This document shows positions 25,655-37,971 of a stretch of 64,000 bases of DNA, piece by piece (positions within the stretch are counted from its first letter, which is position 1; each line of letters opens with the position of its first letter). A program made the translations under genes and the position numbers. The notes beneath the pieces were generated by a model, which worked only from the letters and a program-made list of their open reading frames with translations, did no database searches and was not told where the DNA came from. This stretch comes from Amoebidium appalachense (taxonomy: Eukaryota > Ichthyosporea), in contig CAVNZM010000001.1 of assembly GCA_963693365.1 (NCBI GenBank), forward strand, positions 19,096,001 through 19,160,000, in the 5' to 3' direction.

Positions 25655-26301
25655 ACAACGACACAAGCTTTGCGCAAGCACAATCATACACACGCACACA
25701 CACACTTTCTCTCTCTCTTTCTCTTTCTCTCTCTCCTTCTTTGTGTGTGTGTGTGTGTGTGTGTGTGAGACATACACCGAGCACACAACACGCATGCATG
25801 CACGCGCACACACACACACGCACACACACACACACAGATACAGATGTCTGGATTGGTTGGTTAGGTGTGCATGTGTGACAAGCAATGTGATTAGGGAAAA
25901 AGAGATTTCAAGACCGTCGATGTGTGCCCATGCACATTTCTCCCTCCCCTTCCTTTGCTTCCCCACTTTCTGCATTTTTCTCCCTCTGGTTGGACGTTGA
26001 GCAGGTTTGGGCATCAGGTGACGTCCACAACACATGTATTCGGTAGACCTACACTAGCGGCATTGAATAGGACAATGTTTTATAGGGCATATGCACCACA
26101 TGCACAACACCGGCCTCTGGTTGGGTTCCACCTGTTCTATCTGCATCTGTGTGGTTGTGGTCTTCGAAGTTTATATTAGAACGTGCTGGGTCCCACCCTC
26201 TGATACTCATAATTCCCACCCCCCTCCCCCCCCCCCCCCCCTCTCCCAGTCGCCCCTTCCGTTCCGCCTTCCCCTCCGCCCAACCCACCCACCCACCACC
26301 A

Positions 26302-26395
<94 letters not shown>

Positions 26396-27629
26396 CCAAG
26401 ACAAGTCTCTTGCTGCCTCTGTCAGTGCCTCGAGTGTTTTTTCCAACCAATCATCTTCGGCCCCCCTTCAGCCCTTCAGTGAAATTCTAATTCGGGACGC
26501 ATCGGGTGCTTTGGCTGCCGCCCAATTCAGTTCGTCTTTTTCCGTTTCCTCCACCCGTGCCGCAATTTATTCTAACAACGCAACAGGAAACACGTCGCCA
26601 AGTGGAACAATGATCACTATCGTGAATACTCAAAACAGCAACGGCGTAAGCGTGGGCAGCAGTGGCCGCAGGGTAAGCGTCGGCGGGGGCACCAACATAA
26701 ATAACGCGCACGGAAATTCGGCCTCTGGGCCGCTAACTATGACGCACGCGGGCACTTCACTCCCTTCGCTTTATGGCCCAATCAGCATATCCGGTGCGAT
26801 TTTGACGGTCCAGGGGGGTTCATCATCAAGTGCACCCCCGTCACCAACATTTCCGCGAAAATCCAATAGGTTCCAGGTCAAAAGGGTAGATTCGGCCCCC
26901 GACGCACAACCACCGGAAACACAACAAACACCACCGCAATCACAATCGCCACAGCAAGAAACAACGGCCGTGAAGCCAAGCAGTGTTAATTTGCAACAGG
27001 GGGGGTCCGATTTTTTGCCAAACCCCATATATGGCAAGCAGAAAGAGGGGCAAGAAGTGATAGATTCAATTGACCAAGACGCAAGTTCTGAGCTTTCTCT
27101 TCCCGCCCCCAACACCCTTAAGCCTGAAGTGCTTCAGGAGACAGCAGGATGCACCCCCCCACCCTCACGGCTTGCACGGAGGTTTAAGGTGGAGTTGGTA
27201 GACGAAAAGACACCCTGCACTCCTCCCCCTGCACCCCCCATGCCCCCTGCACACTCCCCACATACTCCTTCGATTATGCGATCGCCACCAACATCGTCAG
27301 TTCCGGCAGTCCGATCTCCCCTGGCCATCACTGGGTGGCAGGTGCATTCGATTACGTACCCGATTAAGGAGGCTGCGGGAGAATCGGAGATTGAAAATCC
27401 CCCAAACCGTGTGCCGGTGTTTATTTTTTCGCACGGGCCAACTGTTTCATCGTTTTCGGCGCCGCTTGCAACCATTCGTAGCGGCGAGTCGGCCCACTTT
27501 GCAGGGTCACACTCAAATGGTCCAAATCCGGGAACTGGTAGCCCACCTACGGACAGAGGGGACGGGCGTGGTGTTACGAGCTCGAGTCCGCAAGCAAGAC
27601 GGACGTTTAAGGTTTCTGTTGTTGAATGA
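23507..27629 (+). CDS. Disordered protein with three RFxV-like motifs (3' part of gene)
   Basis: Four exons join in phase: 23507-23587, 24414-24560, 25227-25447 and 26396-27629 (TGA 27627-27629), giving about 560 residues. The last junction splits a Ser codon. Exons 24414 and 26396 begin at the AG that ends a CA array. The early exons are charged (SLGESLSDSITEQGK; RRALSFSALADQD; EGDFEDFLDNARKVV). The last exon is a 411-codon Ser/Pro/Gln-rich tail carrying NRFQVKRVD, RRFKVELVD and RTFKVSVVE; the last ends the protein. RFxV/I peptides bind the CCT domain of OSR1/SPAK kinases and occur in WNK kinases and cation-chloride cotransporters. No kinase or transporter domain was seen upstream, so this is not called WNK. 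The 5' end is unresolved: ATG|GTAAGT at 21020-21022 plus a 24-nt exon at 21149-21172 would be in phase, but this is speculative. Confidence 0.65.
26307..26395 (+). repeat. (CA)n array whose end is the 3' splice site
   Basis: A CA array of about 88 bp terminates in CACAG at 26395, and the AG is the acceptor for the 1.2-kb last exon of the RFxV-motif gene. The phase match to the previous exon (AG|GTAGGG at 25447) supports this use. Confidence 0.8.
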
Positions 27630-28017
27630 GGTGTTTGGATTGCTTTAAGTCTATTTTTGTGTATGGGGAGGGTGGGCAGGGTGCGCACCATAAAAAATCT
27701 AAAGAATGCTCAGTTTGTAGTAATGTGCGGGCAGTGTAGACCATGTAGGGCTGTGCAGGGCACGGTGTTCTAGTGGCAAGAGCCTTGTTTGGGGCCTAGT
27801 TTGTGCTTTGATATGACGTGTGAGCCCTCATGTTACTGTTTGTTTCTGCTCAAACTGGAGTTGTGTTTCTATTTTCACGTTTGAATCTCGATCGAAGTTT
27901 TTCCCTCTACTTTTTGTGTGTTGGGTTGCAACTTGGCGAGCGTGGTGGTGCGTACCGGCACCGGCCTTATTTTTTAAAATTTGTTTTGCTTTATTTATTG
28001 CAAAATTAATTGTTTAT

Positions 28018-28051
<34 letters not shown>

Positions 28052-29809
28052 GTGTGTGTGTGTGGGGGGGGGGGGGGGGGGGGGGGGGGGGGAGGCAGCA
28101 TTTAGAGGGGGTAGGAGGGCATTGTTGAAAAAGCTGGGATCATTCATATCGTATCACTCTTTAGTAATCAGTAATCAGTCGAATGACATCTAGGAAACCA
28201 TGTACATGCACAACACAATACGTATACAAGAATGTACATAGGTTTTGTGATAGGCAGTTAGTAATTTACTACCTGTCAATGGTTTTCTCATGATCAGCGA
28301 TTCACAACTGCAGCCCGTTTCCGAGAGCTGCAAGAGAAATACAGACCATAGTATAATCGTCGAGTTATTCTTTGAAACTCGTCAGTCCATAATTTCTGTT
28401 AAAAGCAGTTGCACAATTTCCAAAAATTGTTTTCTGTTAAAAGCAGTTGCACAATTTCCAAAACCGTTTCAAAAAGGGAGACTGTATGCATATATACGTA
28501 TACGTACCATGCGATCAATATACCAATTATAGACTTTACAGTATTAATTACAACACAAACTCCTGATCTGGCCCACTTCAGTCTAAAAACTCGATTGATG
28601 ATGTTTCTTCTGGACTTCCATGGCCACCTGATAATGAGAGACTGTTTCACAGTTGGCTAGCCATATTCCTACTTTTTTTAATGTTTTATAGATATTTTGC
28701 ATGGCAGATCTGCACGATGGCAATCATGTGCACGATCATGGCAACCATGCATGCGATGAACGATGCCAATCATGATCATCAATTGAGATAATTAAGATTA
28801 AGATTAATGGCCTTATTTCCGAAGTTTCAAATAATAGAAAATAGACCCTACGTACCGTTAACCCTCGTGCGGGGTTTTTAAGAACATGCCCCAATCCCCC
28901 CCCCCTCCTCTCCCCGGGATCACCCCCAGTAATGGCCTATACTCAATGATATGATCATGACGTGACTTTGAAAGACTGTGGCACACACTTGGCAGTGCAT
29001 CACCAGCAGGGATCATTCTCTTTCGCAAGTTAACGGGTGCGAGCAATCGTTTCAACGAGTAGAGTATCATATGATAGAGGGCCTTGGTTAGAGCACGACT
29101 TACTGCCTAAAATAATGTTTAGCAAGGATGGAGTTTTGAGATAAGTTCAATGTGTGTTATCCTTGTGGAAATGTGCGACCTTTAACGCAGAAACAGAGAG
29201 TCAAATTTATTGCACTCCCACACCCGCTAATAATTAGTACTGCATTCAGAGGGGAGTGTTTCCCCATGATCCATCTCCTGCAACGTAGTAGCTTGAATGA
29301 TTAACGAACAGATGGCTGCAGAGGCAATATATTAATAACTAAACACGGTGCCATTCACAGAAGGTTGCAGATACTAAATTAAAAGAATTAAATGAACTGG
29401 TAACAAGATTATGAGGGTTCACATGTGTTACCAACTATTGGGTGGGATTTGTTTGCCATACAGACGTGCCCGAACGTGCATTATGGAAAAACAGTCAAGC
29501 GTGGGGCAACTATATTAACGCTAAATTAGAAAAGAAAAAGAAGAAGAAATACATACTTAAAAGTCTAACATGTAAGTTTGGCATGAGTGAATGAATACAT
29601 AAGGAATCATAACACTATCAAAGTTTACAAATTTCGAATATCGAATATACTGATACTTTTACTCTGTCTCCAAAAGCTAAGAATGACTTGCACGCCAATG
29701 TCTGCATGCAGTGGACAAACTTTGGTTCCGGGGTACTCTTCAGTTACGATATACGAAACAATTCAACAAAACATATTTACAGTAATTCGGAATATTTCGT
29801 TTGGGCACT
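27630..29809. other. Intergenic region, no gene supported
   Basis: Between the convergent 3' ends of two genes. It contains a roughly 30-base T-run followed by GT and a G-run (28021-28092), a 33-bp tandem duplication (28393-28463), and AT-rich unique sequence. Short frames on both strands lack splice context or ATG. Nothing further can be supported. Confidence 0.6.
28393..28463 (+). repeat. Two-copy direct repeat, period 38
   Basis: A 33-bp unit starting TTTCTGTTAAAAGCAGTTGC occurs at 28393-28425 and again at 28431-28463 with no visible difference. A recent tandem duplication in non-coding DNA. Confidence 0.85.
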
Positions 29810-31017
29810 CTACCATGGTCTCCAGATGCCACCCGCAGCCTGGGGAGTAGCCTGGACGGGTATTTCGCTGGAAGCAGACTTCCACAATGCAACATCTGCT
29901 GAGTGCACATCGTGCAGCTGGTAGTGCACATCGTGCAGCTGGTACGTGGCTGAAGAAGAAGACAAAGAGGATGACCTTCGTCGCACCTCTGACGGGAAGG
30001 GGGTGTACTTCTGTTTGCTCTTAACTACCCGCCCTGCACCAACACTGCTTGCATCTACCGAGGATCGCCGTCCAAGGGTCACAGTAACGTTGTAGGTATT
30101 GGCAGAGTATGGGGCAGCTGCAATATGTACTCCCATGTGCCCAAAAGGAGGCATTGGTGCTTGTATTTTGGCACTGCTACTCGAGCTAGATGTGGAGATG
30201 GGTTTCGGTTGAATGTAGGCACACTGCAGCAGGGTTGGGGATGGGGTGGGGGACTCATCCTCCGAGTCATCGTCAATGGGCGTGATGTACTTTTTGACTA
30301 GTTCCCGATGCTCTCGGGCACAGTAGGGCTCCTTGTCGCGGTGTAGCTCCTTGCGAACGTGTTGGTTCCATACGTGCCTGGGAGGCGCGCTGAGTGTTAA
30401 CAACCATCCTCTACACAGTGGACTGAAGATGTGGCTCGATCTGTGCCTTGTCTTTTTTATGCTTATGAGCTGGAGAGAACGAAATTGAAGCTGAAAACAG
30501 GGGCCTAATTGGCTGCTTGCAACACAAACAGCCACCACACTGAGCAATTAAAAATACCGATGAATCAGATGGCAAATCGTGTTTCACCCACCAGCTGGAT
30601 GCCACCCAAGCGGGTAGCCATTTGCAGTCAGGATAGGCCGCACGGTACAGAAAGCTAAGTTAAGCAGACAGAACAGACAACAATCCAACAGACGATTCAT
30701 GGCGTTCTTGTGCATCGAGCAGATTCATGTGGGCTCGGCGCAACCGAAGATTTTTACAAAACAAATAACCTGCCAAAGTGAAAAAGGTCACGACAAAAGT
30801 AGAACACTCGGAGCAAGGGGGTTTACCTTTCAGCGTTGTGTCTCCGCCGTTGTCTCATGAAGGCGCAGCCCGGATATGAGCACACAAAACATGACGAGCC
30901 GTACGAATCCAAAGTGCTCGTGTCCGTTGGGGACGCTGGCTCTGATTTCTCACTGCGCAAGTCGCTGGCCGCAGTGACCACGGCTGAAGCAGTCATTGAG
31001 AAAGCCACGTCACACAT
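29810..31017 (-). CDS. Two-exon gene with a C2H2-like zinc finger
   Basis: Minus strand: exon 1 31017-30827 (ATG at 31017, donor AAG|GTAAAC), exon 2 30377-29810 (acceptor CTCCCAG, TAG at 29812-29810). The sum is exactly 253 codons and the split codon reads Arg. Residues C43/C46/C51, H60, H65 and H70 (CFVCSYPGC, RRRHNAER, HVWNQH) form a C2H2-type pattern, C46-x4-C51-x13-H65-x4-H70 or C43-x2-C46-x13-H60-x4-H65. Linker length is one above the usual 12. The intron falls inside the finger. The rest is basic and Ser/Pro-rich (PIDDDSEDESPTPSPTL; RRRSSSLSSSSATY), with a tandem duplication YQLHDVH x2 encoded by a 21-bp repeat. A second acceptor 12 bp upstream (30389) is in frame and would add four residues. 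Likely a nuclear, DNA- or RNA-binding regulator; no orthologue recognised. Confidence 0.6.
29902..29943 (-). repeat. 21-bp tandem duplication inside a coding exon
   Basis: AGTGCACATCGTGCAGCTGGT occurs twice back to back (29902-29922 and 29923-29943) and encodes the duplicated YQLHDVH of the zinc-finger-like gene. In-frame expansion. Confidence 0.85.
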
Positions 31018-32995
31018 TGTTGGGTTGAGCTCCAGGCCACAACGATGGCGCTACGATGTGCTACACAGAACAAAAGGCAAAAGCACACTATGTTCCCCGC
31101 CACAGTGTAGTGGAGCCCCCTACCGAAAGGTTTGCTCGGAACTGCAGCTGTTAGAACCCAGGCTGCCGCCGGGAAACAAAGGTTGCTGGGTGTAACTTGA
31201 GTTTGTGGAAGGTAACGCGTGCTAACTCCGAGCTTCGAGAGATCCGCGCATAAGAACTGATGAGGGATGGCGTCACGCGAATGGTATTGGCATTTGCAGC
31301 ATCAAATTTCACTAGTATATGTAATTCAGTAAAGAAAAAATAAATACTGTGGTGGATTGAAAATATATGTGACAATCGTCGACACTTGGCCCCGTTTACA
31401 TATTGTGTTAGACTCTTCGAAAATTCGTCACCTGCTTGAGCCTCGAGAGTCGAGGCTGCTTCATAGTGAGATCTTATGTGTGGGCTACTTCTTTGTTTTC
31501 CACGGATGTGGAGCTTGAAACGTTTCCTATTGGCTTCCTTACCTATATTATTTTGATTGGTTGCCTATCTGTTTAAGAGCCATATATGGCCAAGATTTCC
31601 TACCCCCTAGATCTTTGGGAACAATTCATGTTTGCGATTATCCATGATCAACGCCTGACGAAAAATGAGTAATTGACTGCAACGGTTGCAGACTTGCAGT
31701 GCATGCTATATGGAATTTTTTATATATATCTGTGTATTATAGTTAACTAGCTTATCAACAAACAGCTGTAAATGTTACTGCGCGGCATCATGACCACTGA
31801 AACCTATCTGTTTGTCCGACATCAGCCTGGCACAATTTTCGAATTTTGAAAAGCTGTCCGCAGTGAGAGGATAATCAGAACGGACGTCGCCTGGCGGCTG
31901 AGTGTCACTGACGTTACTGTGCTCTGAATACCTGTACTACATGTTCCTTTATAGCCATGTAAATTACACAACCAGCAGTGCCGAAGGAACATATTGGAAT
32001 ATTGCAGAAAACCATGCTGAGTGCCGAGTCTCCTCAGTACCTTCTGGTCACCGCCAGTGCGGCCGCGGGGCCGACGTCACGGACACCCCCGGGAGCACTG
32101 TGACAGTAATATTACTTTTTTTATAGTGAGCAGGCTCACGTGTTAGCGCTTATGTGATATTTTAGCAAGGGTCTAAGGAGATATGTTGAATGCTATAACC
32201 GCGACAAAGAGCAGTTAGTGTAGGATTGTCACGATTGGTTCAAAAGTATTTCTCTCGGGGCAGCTGGTCATAAAGTGAAAGTTCGAAGTATTTGATTGGC
32301 TCCATATCATTTTCATTTTGTAATACACTCAATTCGACCCGTCAACTTGCATTTACTTACAAATATACTAACCCCAAAAATACACTGCGGCACTCTTTCA
32401 GCAACACAAAGAGCTATTCACATATCATTTCTTTAGAGAGGGTTGGTTGGTGGCCTGGGCTCGGATTATAGTTAGAGTGATATATTCGTCGCCGAATCGT
32501 CGGCATATTATTCGCAAGTGTGGTGTTGTTCCATTGGCTCATGTCTTGGCCAATCAACACAACGTCTGGCATTCTTACGGTTAGCCCATGCGAGCGTCCA
32601 ATCCAGTGAGGGAAGGGAATCTTACACGCGTGCCGGCTGAGAATTCTACGAATGTCACGCTTGCGCAAGCATTTAGCTCGTAACAGCCTGCTTATGAATG
32701 ATACATGGACATATGATACATCCCATTCAAGTTGTCTTCTCTTTTGTGTTTATTCGAGGGCGCCTAGGCTGAAGGATGCCTGTGGCCAGTCACCATATAA
32801 ATGGGTTATGGCCACCGCAGAATCAAACGTCCTTACCAGAGGGGCGAGCCGAGCAGGGTTCGAAGTTACGGAAAAAAATCGGAATGTTCGATATTTGAAA
32901 ACACAGTTCCGAAAATCGTCCCGGCCGAAACGGAACGCGCGAGAGCCCCCCCCCCCCCCCCCCCCCCCCCCTTCCCCCCCTCCCCCCCCCCTCTC

Positions 32996-33032
<37 letters not shown>

Positions 33033-33833
33033 CGGCCCCCGGGGGGAAGCTTCTCATGACTTCGCAGGTCTCATCATACACGGGGCATACACCACCCACA
33101 CAAGCTGCACACGTACGTACTTGTCTCCCTGTCCCTGTAGAATGTTCAATGGCAGACCCTGACTACAGCGCCAGCCTAGCACATTTACATGTTGTCACAC
33201 CAAACACATTTATGCACACACCCACGCGCGCACACACGCACACACACACACACAGACACACACACACACATTCACACACACACAGCCGTGACACCACATA
33301 TGCATCATCGCCATGCATGGCCACATGAACATACAATGCATATGCCTGCACATGTATATATAGGTTGCAGAACGCGGTTTGATTGGTCATTGAACAGCTC
33401 AAATTGGCTGGTTCAGGGAGTCCGACCCAATCCGAATCGGGGAAGGCACAAATTGCGTAAACTAATATATACCTCTACTAGTAACATGATTCATGATCAT
33501 GTTCATCAAATAAAAGACAATGCGTGCACTGAAAAAAAATAAGGCCACGGACACAGTGACACACACAGGAACTAGATACATATGCACACATAGTATATAT
33601 CCTCATATACACTGGCACTGCCGCACATATGAGGACGTGACCGTACGTATATACGTAGACAAAATGTTTATATATATTGTGCATTAATGCACTTCATATT
33701 TCTCTTTTATTCCTTCAAAGCTTCAACTGCCAACACCAGGAAGGCCTCTAATAACCACAGGGGTTTTGAGTATGCATTATAATTACATTTTGATGCAATA
33801 TATATAGGCACAGATAAGCATGCCCTAGTTTCA
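31018..33833. other. Gene-free region
   Basis: Upstream of the zinc-finger-like gene. About 1.7 kb of AT-rich unique DNA with possible CRE-like sites (GACGTCAC near 32077), then C-runs (about 32946-33030) and CA repeats (about 33230-33285). No exon pair or long non-repetitive frame was found. Confidence 0.5.
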
Positions 33834-34375
33834 CAGTGGTTCGATTCGTGTGAAAAGCCAGATTGCCAGATTGCCAGAATGCCAGAATTTTGATGGCATT
33901 CCAGAAAGGCTAGATTTCGGTCCGGTTCTTGTAGAGCTAAAATCTAGCTTTTTGGGTCAAGAAGGCACTTGCCATTTTGCGCGGTAATAGAATATCTTGG
34001 CTTATCTTAATGAACAATAATAGTTTTGAAATATTATTTAATAATTTTTATTTTGTTAAATGGGCATTTATTACCAAGTTTTATGCATTTTTGAAAAGCT
34101 ATACTAATAAGGCAAAACGCCTAGGATTGGATACGAACTTTATATGGTGCTGGCGCGGCCAATCGTAAGGCGCAGGGTCAATCTGGCAATCTGGAAGGGG
34201 GGGGGGGAGTCGCCAGATTCTGGAATCTGGAAGAGGGGTCAAATTGAATCTGGCCTTAAAATTTTGTTTAAATTTTACGTTCCGATTCGATTGATCGACG
34301 AATAACCATTTTTGGCGAGGCGGTTTTTAATCTGGCAATCTGGCAATCTGGCTTTTGACACGAATCGAACCAGTG
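33834..34375. mobile_element. Foldback/MITE-like element with about 45-bp terminal inverted repeats
   Basis: The left end (33834-33878, beginning CAGTGGTTCGATTCGTGT, then AAAAGCCAGATTGCCAG) is repeated in reverse complement at the right end (34331-34375, beginning CACTGGTTCGATTCGTGT) with two mismatches in about 45 bases. Inside, CCAGATTG/CAATCTGG motifs recur in both orientations, so most of the 542 bp can fold back. It has no coding capacity. No convincing target-site duplication was seen, so the superfamily is open; CA..TG ends with TGGTTC would suit hAT. Confidence 0.7.
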
Positions 34376-34617
34376 TACTGATGCGCCGACGATTACGATT
34401 TTTGGTGGGCCTGCTCCGACGGAGCATTCCGATTTTCGAAGAGATTTTCCGAAACGGGATTTCGACTTCCGTTAATGGGCTCCACCGTCCTTCGAACCCT
34501 GGAGCCGAAACCGGAGTTTCGGGACGAGTGGCCGAGTTCTAGATCTGGGCAGAGGCGAAGCCGAGGCCCCGAACTCAGGCACGAGACCCGAAACGAGGTC
34601 GAGGGGAAGCCCCGAGG

Positions 34618-34697
34618 GCTACCACCTACTGAGGCGGTGTCTCCTTTCTTTCTTTTTTTTTTTTTTTTTTTGCCGCCTGAGTAGATGTTAAAACGTC
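34618..34697 (+). repeat. Dispersed repeat with internal T-run (copy 1)
   Basis: CTACCACCTACTGAGGCGGT, GTCTCCTTTC, a T-run, then CCTGAGTAGATGTTAAA. The same order recurs at 63267-63353. CTACTGAGGCGG and CCGCCTGAGTAG flank the T-run as a near-perfect inverted pair, so the unit may be a short hairpin-ended element or the 3' end of a retroposon. Confidence 0.6.
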
Positions 34698-34904
34698 GCA
34701 CGTGCGGCAACACGTCAGTACGTGTTAGCCCCGAGGGTAAGGGGACGCGGTTTGTACGCGAGAACTCGCTTAATTCACTGTATTCTTGGTGATTATATTA
34801 AGAATAATTTTTACTTCTTTTGCTTCAAATGATTCGTTGTTATTTTTTTCATCTTTTTTCTTCTCAATATCCTTTCTTCCATTTTATTATGATGCTTGAC
34901 ACGG

Positions 34905-35599
<695 letters not shown>

Positions 35600-35612
<13 letters not shown>

Positions 35613-36925
35613 TTTGAATTAGTGACTCAGTCACCAAGAACTTCTGGATATACAATGTTGTGCACGACAGGTAAGCCTCGTCTATTGCCATCACGGGTAG
35701 CCTCCGACAGAGTGCGAAGCCCACGACGTGTGGCAATGTAACCCTTGAGCAGGTGACGTATAGCTGCCCGTGAGACAAGGGTTGTGAGTTTAGGAAACAT
35801 GCCCCAACAACCTGAAGAGATTGCGCTTGGCTCTTATTTATTGTCATGGCATAAGCCAGGCGCACGGGAAACTGACGGCGCTTGAAGACGAGGGGGACAT
35901 TCAGATCATTCCCTGAACGAAGGGATATCCGAGGCAGGAAAAACCCTTTTGCCAGCGTGGTGCCCCATAGCAATTTCCGCATCGATGACCCTGTGACCGA
36001 CAGCCCGGACAATGAGACGTGTGCCGTTACACAGACCTTCGGATGGCGAGAGATTACGAAGGAGCATAATGGGGGAGCCAATCTTGAGCTGAAGGTTGTA
36101 GGGGGGAAGACTGCCACAATTCAGAGAGTTGAGGAACTCCACTGGGTAAACGCCAGCGGGATCATCTTCCTCACCTCCTTGAGGCACTATGGCATCAGCA
36201 CCGAGAAGATTCACGGTGTCACCGTGTGCAGCACCAAGCACTTTTGCGTTTATGGCTGCAACATCACTGTTTGTCGCTGTGTCGAGAATCGCGCGCTGAG
36301 CATGATACTGTGCATCGCCATGCCGGTGAGCCAGATCGCCGTAAACAAAGCTGATTAAGGGAGATGTATCGTCGCCACGAATGAGCAGATGCCCAGGAAC
36401 CGCCACCATAGTGGTTTCAGGCTTTGCTGGGGGCACTGTCCCACCACCAATGGCAAGGAGCCATAGCTCAAAGTCCTCCCTAATCTGCCGAAGACTGATT
36501 TGGAGCTCGCATTGCCAAGCGCATATTCTCTATTAGGCGCAGGGTTTGGACGTGCTGCCACAATGGAGAACTCTTAAGGGAAGCCCCTACAATTTGTGGC
36601 CTGGAGCCGCGATGCACAATTGGCAGGCACTGCCGAAAATCACCACCGAGAACAATGACCTTTCCTCCGAATGGTACGGCCTCTGCCCTTGGATCCACCG
36701 CCTTCACAACGTCGCGCAAAGTCCTGTCGAGGCCTCGAAAGAGTGGCGGTGAGTCATGGGGGCCTCATCCCAGATAATCAGTGATGCTGCCTGCAGAAGT
36801 CGGGCCAACTCCGTGTTGATGCCGATGGCGCATGTGGAGTCTTCATTGAGGTCAATGGGAATCTTGAAGCGGGAGTGCGCCATGCGACCAACGGGTAAGA
36901 GGAGAGCTGCTATTCAACAATTGGC
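35600..36925 (-). pseudogene. Helitron (PIF1-type) helicase remnant, frameshifted
   Basis: Minus-strand DNA encodes, in order, the helicase motifs of Helitron Rep/Hel proteins: LLPVGRMAHSRFKIPID (about 36890), LIIWDEAPMTHRHSFEA (about 36770, Walker B-like), KVIVLGGDFRQCLPIVHRG (about 36640), [11 protein letters not shown] (about 36530), [24 protein letters not shown], and the C-terminal FPVRLAYAMTINKSQAQSLQ (about 35840) and GQLYVTCSRV (about 35755). The chain is broken: a TGA near 36915, a one-base loss near 36736 (FEALDRTLRDV expected), a shift near 36480 and another near 35910. The N-terminal Walker A region and the HUH Rep domain are absent, so the copy is 5'-truncated and inactive. Confidence 0.85.
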
Positions 36926-36969
36926 CGATAGTAGAAAGCTATCACGTGATTGGTCAATGGGCTTCATGT

Positions 36970-37003
36970 GTTCTTTGCCTCGAGTAAACAGCGTAAACCC
37001 CGC
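36970..37003 (+). repeat. Short fragment of the 37972/62052 repeat family
   Basis: TTTGCCTCGAGTAAACAGCG followed by TAAACCCC matches the end of the repeat copy at 62052 (reverse complement) and, with a small gap, that at 38790-38815. It is a third, very short member near the truncated end of the Helitron helicase. Confidence 0.6.
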
Positions 37004-37025
37004 TTGCATGTCAGCCCACACCTGG

Positions 37026-37097
37026 TATATAAAGACCCGTGGCGCATCAGTTTTCAGATTTTTTGGATTGCTTGGCTCAACTCTTTTCGCCAATAAA
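37026..37097 (+). promoter_or_regulatory. TATA box and AATAAA 60 bp apart
   Basis: TATATAAA at 37026-37033 and AATAAA at 37092-37097 lie in one short unique stretch directly before a large hairpin. TATA followed closely by a polyadenylation signal is the layout of a retroelement terminal repeat or of a very short transcription unit. Inference only. Confidence 0.3.
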
Positions 37098-37104
37098 TTT
37101 TTGG

Positions 37105-37190
37105 CTAGATACCCCAGAACCGGGCTACTAGGTGGAAACCCGCACGATTAGCAGGTTTCCACCCTAGTAGCCCGGTTCTGGGGTACCTAG
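37105..37190. repeat. Near-perfect 36-bp inverted repeat (hairpin)
   Basis: The left arm 37105-37140 (CTAGATACCCCAGAACCGGG, then CTACTAGG) and right arm 37154-37190 are reverse complements with one mismatch and one extra base, separated by a 13-base loop (37141-37153). It could be head-to-head ends of a transposable element or a structured RNA. Confidence 0.85.
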
Positions 37191-37971
37191 CCTGCACAGA
37201 ACTGAAGTTCAACCCTTACCTCGGAATACTGTAACTCAACCCCCAAGCGTACAAACCTTTGGTAATCCGTGCACATCGGTGGCGTGATCACCGATATTGA
37301 AACAGTTGACCGGACAGGGCTTTAAAGCATGCAAAAAGGGTGGGGAGTGGGGTGAGTCAGCAATCTCGACATGGGTATGATGCTAAACAGCCGACAAAAT
37401 CATACCAAGGCTCTAGAAAGGAGAAATTCTCGTCATGCTATCCGTATGCATGTACATAGAGCATTTCATAGTGACATCTACGGGCATTTGGACTTCTACT
37501 ACTATTAAACGGAGGCCTCTCCATCCTTCGACTTACATTTATCCGCACTTTTGTCTTGAAGTTCCCGGCATGTGAATAAGTTTACCCCTTCTCGCCGCTT
37601 GGATCAAGAAAGAGAGAACTAGAGCGCTTACTAAACTCTTGGCAAATTTCCTTGAAGCAGAAGTTGCCTCCTTTCTATCTAACAACTGTTGTAAACCTGG
37701 GCCTGTAACGCTCTCGATATATGATGGTCTGGTCCCAATAGCTGCTAGAGTATCCCATCTCGCGCTGAATTTCAATAAGCACATAAGCCGCTAAAAGAAG
37801 TATTTGCCCTCCCACCCTCTCTTCTCTATCCGACCTGTCCCCTCCTCACCTCTCCCCTCTTTCCTTCCCCTTCTCTCTTCTTTTCCCCCGGGCACAAATA
37901 CAAATAAACCCCGCAAAAGTGTGCGTGTGACTTTGAACTGCCACTTACTTATTAGACATGTACACAATCAC

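Noticed and set aside
23507-27629. Calling the gene a WNK kinase because of its RFxV motifs
   Set aside because: No kinase domain is visible anywhere upstream in the window; the motif alone also occurs in other OSR1/SPAK partners.
37539-37784. 81-codon minus-strand frame
   Set aside because: Non-repetitive but short, with no recognisable motif or splice context; probably chance or an old repeat fragment.
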